This document shows, one piece after another, positions 6,270 through 8,393 of a stretch of DNA of 8,393 nucleotides. Position 1 is the first letter of the stretch, and each line of letters begins with the position of its first letter. The translations under genes were made by a program, and so were the position numbers. The DNA lies in assembly GCA_029821515.1 (NCBI GenBank), contig JALGTD010000059.1, positions 1 through 8,393 of the forward strand, read 5' to 3'. The notes beneath the pieces are model-generated. The model did no database searches, had not been told where the DNA came from, and was given only the letters and a program-made list of their open reading frames with translations. This DNA is from Candidatus Zipacnadia bacterium (GTDB lineage: Bacteria; Armatimonadota; Zipacnadia; Zipacnadales; Zipacnadaceae).

Positions 6270-6917
6270 CTATCTTGGGATCGCCCTCCTTGGTTCCTCA
6301 GGTGCTGGTTTAACTGGCATCTCTTTGACTTGTTCGGGTTCTTTTGCCTCAGTTGTTTCTTCCTCTTTGGGCGCTTCTTCAGTTTCTTTCTTGGGTGGGG
6401 GCGAAACACCCAGTTGCTTCTGGATGGCGATGACCTTCCCACGGGCCAACTCAACAAGTTCATCTTGCTTTTCTTTAATCTCGGCCACAGCACTTTTCGC
6501 CTTATTCATCTTAGTGTGGATGCGAGTGGCCTGGGCGGTGTCCTCGTTGCTTGCCGCCTGGGTTGCCAAGCTACTCAGCCGAGTGGTGGCCCCTTTGAGG
6601 ACCTCCATAGCGCCGGCGAGATCGTTAGCGTCGAGCATCTGGGTTGCCTTGTTGAGCTGTTCCCCGATCTGGTGCTCCTGCATTTGGTACTGCTGAGTCC
6701 GAACCTGTTTTTCCTGCAGTTCGCGCTGTTCAGCTTGCTTCTTGGCCCACAGTGCGTACCACGCCAGGGCAGCCAGTATGATTATCAGTACAATCACAAA
6801 CCATACGCCTCGGCTGCCCCCGGTAGGCGCGGACGGCTCTATCTCAATGTCTATCTCTTCTGCCTCAGAGGCTTCTTCCTGCTCGGGGCCTTCAGTGATG
6901 TTTTCATCCTCAGGCAT
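6270..6917 (-). CDS. Unrecognised single-pass membrane protein with coiled-coil character and Pro/Glu/Lys-rich tail
   Basis: I do not recognise a family. From ATG 6917 the protein has 215 residues: a strongly acidic, disordered-looking N terminus (2-30), one transmembrane helix (about 38-57, GVWFVIVLIIILAALAWYAL), then a polar Gln/Glu/Lys-rich helical region (about 59-168) likely to form coiled coils, and a low-complexity PPPKKETEE...PAPEEPRR tail (172-215). KK directly after the helix and an acidic region before it suggest, by the positive-inside rule, N-out/C-in topology. That would put the coiled coil and tail in the cytoplasm, where the downstream HEAT protein presumably is. An AGGAGG 10 nt upstream picks ATG 6917; the in-frame GTG at 6926 directly abuts the Shine-Dalgarno and is unlikely. 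A perfect-consensus promoter lies about 65 nt upstream, so strong expression is expected. That it is a real gene is well supported; its function is unknown. Confidence 0.8.
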   Translation of the reverse strand: MPEDENITEGPEQEEASEAEEIDIEIEPSAPTGGSRGVWFVIVLIIILAALAWYALWAKKQAEQRELQEKQVRTQQYQMQEHQIGEQLNKATQMLDANDLAGAMEVLKGATTRLSSLATQAASNEDTAQATRIHTKMNKAKSAVAEIKEKQDELVELARGKVIAIQKQLGVSPPPKKETEEAPKEEETTEAKEPEQVKEMPVKPAPEEPRRAIPR

Positions 6918-6926
6918 TTGTAACAC

Positions 6927-6932
6927 CCTCCT
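6927..6932 (-). promoter_or_regulatory. Ribosome binding site of the membrane-protein gene (start-deciding)
   Basis: AGGAGG (within AAAGGAGGG) on the minus strand, 9-10 nt before ATG 6917-6915. It excludes the GTG at 6926, which touches the motif. Confidence 0.85.
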
Positions 6933-6981
6933 TTAGCCATCAATTACCAGATAAAGAACCACCAACGGGAATAGCCTATAT

Positions 6982-7010
6982 ATTATACGGGCCAAGACTG
7001 GGTCTGTCAA
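6982..7010 (-). promoter_or_regulatory. Perfect-consensus sigma70-type promoter
   Basis: On the minus strand TTGACA (7010-7005), a 17-nt spacer, then TATAAT (6987-6982): both hexamers and the spacing match the consensus exactly. Transcription would start near 6975, about 58 nt before ATG 6917. It lies just after the transaldolase terminator, so it opens a new unit: the membrane protein and possibly the HEAT gene. Confidence 0.9.
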
Positions 7011-7061
7011 GCAATCTGCACAAATCTGGAACTGAGCTAGAATCCGACTCAATGGCATGAG

Positions 7062-7086
7062 AAAATCCCCCGAAGGCAACCGGAGG
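7062..7086 (-). terminator. Probable intrinsic terminator of the transaldolase-like gene
   Basis: On the minus strand CCTCCG (7086-7081) pairs with CGGGGG (7072-7067), including one G-U pair. The loop is 8 nt and ATTTTC follows. It begins 25 nt after the TAG stop at 7112. The stem is short and the T run has only four T, so moderate strength is expected. Confidence 0.55.
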
Positions 7087-7111
7087 TAACTGGGTTGTGC
7101 TCAGCGGTATT

Positions 7112-8393
7112 CTAGCTGGCGACCCACTTGACGAAATCGTCGAACGACTCTGAGAAGCCTTTCAGGGTGCGGACACAGGGCAGGAAGCTATCGAACTCAT
7201 CTACCGTCATCCCATCGGGCTCGTAGGCCTTGCGGAATAGCTCGCTCTTGTACAGTTTTTCCATAATCTCAGGGGGTAGCGGTGTCCACATGCCGTCTGG
7301 GTTCAGCTCGCGTGGCTCGCTGTCGAATTCCTCCTGGCGATTCGGGAAAATAGTGATGAAGCAGGAGACTTCCGGCTCCCGGTGAATTGAGCGCAGGATG
7401 TTCCACGCACCCCGCCCCGACGCTGGCAGCATATTGGTCTTCTTCAGGCCCATACCTCCGCGCATCGGGTCCATACACAACAGCCGGTATTCGCGCTGGC
7501 GAATGGCAGTGGTGCACCAGGTCTTGACTTCCTCCCAGTCGCTGATGCCGGCTTCTTGCAGCTCCTCGCCGACCGGGTCATCGAGGCGGCCATCCATCTG
7601 TGTGCGGAAGCTTACCGGAGCGATGCTGTTCTTCTCAATGACTGCGCCGAAGGCAATCTGCTGGGGCAGGGAGTAGTTGACGGTGATATTGACCCCCATG
7701 CGATTGCTGGTCAGCTCAGCGGCTGCGGTCAGCCCGGCCTTGGTCCCGGGCACTTTGAAGACAGTGTTAGGAATTCCCCCCAGAGCCTCCTCCAGCCGGG
7801 GCCAAACGTAGTTGGCTTGCTCAACCATGCTCTCAGCATCATCGGAGTTCTTGGGATTAAGTTGGAGGCTGACGTAGCCAATGCGCTCGTCGGTCAGCTC
7901 CCAGATTGGGCGCAGCAGCTTGCAGTTGGCCACCACAACCGCGATGGTCATCTCGTAAGCGAGCTGCAGCGCGTCCATGTCGGGGTTGTCTTCCTGCATC
8001 TGATCACGGATAGGTGTCCAGCGCTCAGGCTCTTCTTGACGGGCAATGTTGACCAGTTGTGGATTGGTCGTAACGAGGCAGGCCCCTTTACGCATCGCCT
8101 CGCGCAGATGGACAGCATAATCGTTGCCCCAGAAGGTGTTTACCTCGCCGGCCAGAGCCATGCGAGCCAGATGGGCCAGGTTGCTCTCATCAATTTCCGC
8201 AACTGTCTCTTTGGCCTGCTTGACCAGGTCATCACGACCCCACTGGGATAGCAAGGCATAGTTCTTAGCGGTTTCGCTATCCAATTGGGCCTGATCTATC
8301 TTCTGGGTGCTATCCGACTCTACTAGGGCATTCTGCTTCAGGCCCCAGTCGGCGAGCACCGATTGCAGGTCAATGGCATTGGCGCAGAGCACC
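7112..8393 (-). CDS. Transaldolase-family protein, long divergent form; 5' end beyond window
   Basis: Class I aldolase of the transaldolase / fructose-6-phosphate aldolase superfamily, presumably acting on sugar phosphates through a Schiff-base lysine. At least 426 residues are visible (numbered from the GTG at 8392, which need not be the start because the frame is open to the edge). Core motifs: CLVTTNPQL (105-113; family VTTNPSL), VSLQLNP (174-180), VFKVPGTKAG (211-220) with the expected lysine K213, VNITVNYS (234-241) and IAPVSFR (257-263). The barrel core covers about 85-270. An 85-residue N-terminal part and a 155-residue C-terminal part exceed classical TalB (about 317) and far exceed FSA (220). 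The C-terminal part has a Gly/Met-rich segment (310-316) and an acidic end. Several catalytic positions look changed (see findings), so the substrate is uncertain. Ends in TAG. Confidence 0.85.
   Translation of the reverse strand, partial: VLCANAIDLQSVLADWGLKQNALVESDSTQKIDQAQLDSETAKNYALLSQWGRDDLVKQAKETVAEIDESNLAHLARMALAGEVNTFWGNDYAVHLREAMRKGACLVTTNPQLVNIARQEEPERWTPIRDQMQEDNPDMDALQLAYEMTIAVVVANCKLLRPIWELTDERIGYVSLQLNPKNSDDAESMVEQANYVWPRLEEALGGIPNTVFKVPGTKAGLTAAAELTSNRMGVNITVNYSLPQQIAFGAVIEKNSIAPVSFRTQMDGRLDDPVGEELQEAGISDWEEVKTWCTTAIRQREYRLLCMDPMRGGMGLKKTNMLPASGRGAWNILRSIHREPEVSCFITIFPNRQEEFDSEPRELNPDGMWTPLPPEIMEKLYKSELFRKAYEPDGMTVDEFDSFLPCVRTLKGFSESFDDFVKWVAS

Noticed and set aside
6152..6493. 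Lys/Arg-rich 113-residue open frame on the minus strand
   Set aside because: It overlaps the membrane-protein gene in another frame. Its basic composition is what the Glu/Lys-rich coding sequence gives when shifted, and it has no ribosome site.
6918..6926. GTG start of the membrane protein at 6926
   Set aside because: It directly abuts the Shine-Dalgarno, leaving no spacing; ATG 6917 has correct spacing.

Overview
The window is a compact bacterial chromosome segment of moderate GC. All seven recognisable protein genes are on the minus strand, so transcription runs from position 8393 towards 1. Nothing seen (no IS, integrase, CRISPR, tRNA or rRNA) marks it as a mobile island. The mix of a short-form ThiC, an ammonia-dependent NadE, an unusual long transaldolase-like protein, a HEAT-repeat protein and an anchored parvulin/TPR foldase fits a free-living bacterium, perhaps anaerobic and from a little-cultivated lineage. 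I cannot place it in a phylum.

In transcription order: (1) a transaldolase-family aldolase, 5' end cut by the window edge (8393-7112), followed by a likely intrinsic terminator (7086-7062). (2) A perfect-consensus sigma70-type promoter (7010-6982) driving a small unrecognised single-pass membrane protein with coiled-coil character (6917-6270). (3) A 166-nt intergenic stretch with a strong 41-nt stem-loop and a 10-bp tandem repeat, then a 440-residue all-HEAT-repeat protein (6103-4781), possibly cotranscribed with the membrane protein. (4) A second promoter (4683-4654) and a terminator-like hairpin inside the leader of thiC (4565-3270). (5) Closely spaced behind thiC: a membrane-anchored SurA/PrsA-like peptidyl-prolyl isomerase with TPRs (3182-1569), nadE (1540-770) and rsmI (730 to beyond position 1). 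These four probably form one operon of housekeeping functions: thiamine pyrimidine synthesis, envelope protein folding, NAD synthesis and 16S rRNA methylation.

Most striking points: rsmI has lost about 100 nt internally, with a frameshift, so it is a pseudogene or an assembly error. The thiC leader has a terminator-like hairpin but no recognisable TPP riboswitch. The transaldolase-like protein keeps the Schiff-base lysine but changes several other active-site positions and carries large extra N- and C-terminal regions. ThiC has a CX2CX3C rather than the textbook CX2CX4C cluster motif. I see no clear evidence of a wholly new multi-gene system. The best candidate for unknown biology is the membrane coiled-coil protein / HEAT-repeat protein pair.
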